Positions 5,517 through 6,305 of a DNA stretch of 6,305 nucleotides are shown piece by piece. The stretch spans positions 2,714 to 9,018 of the forward strand of contig MTNG01000037.1 in the NCBI GenBank assembly GCA_002011395.1. The letters are read 5' to 3'. The position numbers and the translations under genes are program-made. A model generated the notes under the pieces. That model searched no databases, was not told the origin of the DNA, and worked only from the letters and a program-made list of their open reading frames with translations. The DNA comes from Candidatus Aciduliprofundum sp. JdFR-45 (lineage in GTDB: Archaea > Thermoplasmatota > Thermoplasmata > Thermoplasmatales > JdFR-45). Position 1 is the stretch's first letter, and each line of letters begins with the position of its first letter.

Positions 5517-5933
5517 ATGTTCCACAACGTGCACGTGAGGGCGATAGTCCACGCCACTGAGGACGAGGAGCGGGTGCTGGATGCCATGGAGACCGTCAGC
5601 GGGAGCAGAAAGGTGGAAAGGACGCGCACCCGTGGTTACCACGGAAACCCGATCCTCATACTCACGCAGGAGTTCAAGAGGAAGGCGGAAATCAACGAAC
5701 TCTGGAAGCATCTGCGTCCGGCCATACCGGACATACTGATGCGACTGGATGAGAGGACATCCGACGACTGCATCCTATACGTGCGATTTGACAAGCAGGA
5801 GGCGGCCCAGGGCCGGCTCGTCGTCGTGGAGCACGACGACGTCATCCTGCTCCGCGCCAAGGTAAAGGCGTATCCCGCGAGGAAGGATATCGCGATAAGG
5901 GTAATGCGCGAATATCTGAGGGGATTCCTATGA
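5517..5933 (+). CDS. COG1325 RNA-binding protein, predicted exosome-associated
   Basis: A 138-residue archaeal protein of the COG1325 / PF01877 family, described as RNA-binding and predicted to work with the exosome. Recognition rests on the MFHNVHVRAIVHATEDEE opening, the RGYHGNPILIL motif at 39-49, the central KAEINELWKHL helix, LYVRFDKQEAAQGRL at 87-101 and the closing AKVKAYPARKDIAI segment at 114-127. The length is typical, there is no membrane segment, and the fold is expected to be a small alpha/beta RNA-binding domain. Its exact RNA target is not known. The start at 5517 is chosen because it begins the conserved block, lies one base after the phosphodiesterase stop, and has GGGTG 7 nt upstream (5505-5509). 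An earlier in-frame ATG at 5490 would overlap the upstream gene and add nine non-conserved residues. The stop overlaps the queH start as ATGA. Confidence 0.87.
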   Translation: MFHNVHVRAIVHATEDEERVLDAMETVSGSRKVERTRTRGYHGNPILILTQEFKRKAEINELWKHLRPAIPDILMRLDERTSDDCILYVRFDKQEAAQGRLVVVEHDDVILLRAKVKAYPARKDIAIRVMREYLRGFL

Positions 5934-6305
5934 GGGTGCTGCTTCACGCCTGCTGTGGTCCATGCCTCTATGTCCCTCTCAGAGCACTTCGCGATGAGGG
6001 GTACGAGGTCACGGTCTTCTGGTACAACCCCAACATACAGCCCTTCCGCGAGTACGCACGGCGCGTTGATGCACTTAAGAAGATTGCAGGCCTGCTGGGA
6101 GTGGAAGTCGTCTGGGACATGGAGTACTCCCCCGAGGACTGGCTGAGCGCCGCGCTCCGCGCTTCGGATCCCGGAGAGCGCTGTCGGCTGTGCTACCTCA
6201 TGCGGCTCAGGCGAACCGCGGAGATGGCGGCCGAGAAAAACTGTGACCTCTTCACGACCACGCTGCTCTACTCCACGCACCAGAAGCATGACCTCGTGAA
6301 AAACA
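5930..6305 (+). CDS. queH: QueH-type epoxyqueuosine reductase homologue (N-terminal 125 residues)
   Basis: A partial gene cut by the right edge; roughly 60-65% of a typical QueH (about 190-210 residues) is visible. Diagnostic features are LLHACCGPC at residues 4-12 with the vicinal Cys8-Cys9, FWYNPNIQPFREYARR at 30-45, the CxxC in ERCRLCYLMRL (Cys85, Cys88) and TTTLLYSTHQKHDLV at 109-123. The CC pair and the CxxC pair are the family's iron-sulfur cluster ligands, so the metal site is intact. In bacteria QueH reduces epoxyqueuosine in tRNA to queuosine, the last step of queuosine synthesis. Archaea normally make archaeosine instead, so its role here is uncertain. The start overlaps the COG1325 stop (ATGA) and is preceded by GAGGGG six bases upstream (5918-5923), which indicates translational coupling. 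Confidence 0.85.
   Translation, partial: MRVLLHACCGPCLYVPLRALRDEGYEVTVFWYNPNIQPFREYARRVDALKKIAGLLGVEVVWDMEYSPEDWLSAALRASDPGERCRLCYLMRLRRTAEMAAEKNCDLFTTTLLYSTHQKHDLVKN

Noticed and set aside
5636..6289. A 217-codon minus-strand frame across the COG1325-queH junction
   Set aside because: It is antisense to two well-recognised, overlapping genes and its composition is atypical.
1..6305. CRISPR array, insertion sequence or prophage
   Set aside because: No regularly spaced direct repeats, transposase motifs, terminal inverted repeats flanking a gene, or phage structural genes were seen.

Overview
The window looks like chromosomal DNA from an archaeon, most likely a euryarchaeote-grade lineage. 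Several signals support this. There are archaeal-type TATA elements about 24-29 bp upstream of start codons with no leader. The protein families include HerA, DUF357, the COG1325 exosome-associated RNA-binding family and an archaeal ATPase with a DUF234 tail. The tRNA-Arg has a GCG anticodon, as expected in archaea rather than the ACG usual in bacteria, and both tRNA genes encode CCA. The tRNA stems are almost entirely G-C, which fits a thermophile but could also reflect the high GC of the region. I cannot name a genus.

Layout, left to right. (1) Positions 1-1337, minus strand: an iron-containing alcohol dehydrogenase followed, with a 14-nt overlap, by the start of a THUMP-domain RNA methyltransferase (Trm14-like) that runs off the left edge. 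(2) Positions 1338-1640: the divergent promoter region and two plus-strand tRNA genes, tRNA-Val(GAC) and tRNA-Arg(GCG), each with its own TATA element. (3) Positions 1655-3439, plus strand: herA, a hexameric DNA translocase used in DNA-end processing, translationally coupled to a 92-residue DUF357 protein. (4) Positions 3466-4836, minus strand, convergent: a lone ATPase with a PD-(D/E)XK-like C-terminal domain (DUF234), visibly richer in A+T than its neighbours. (5) Positions 4837-5011: a 175-nt divergent intergenic region. (6) Positions 5012-6305, plus strand: a tight operon of a YfcE/MJ0936-type metallophosphodiesterase, a COG1325 RNA-binding protein and a QueH homologue cut by the right edge.

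Most of the window is housekeeping: tRNA genes, probable tRNA or RNA modification and processing proteins, and a DNA-repair motor. The points most worth following are the herA-DUF357 pairing without nurA, mre11 or rad50 beside it; the AT-richer, probably mobile ATPase-DUF234 gene; and a QueH homologue in an archaeon, where the classical substrate is not expected. No CRISPR array, insertion sequence, prophage gene or convincing new multi-gene system was seen.
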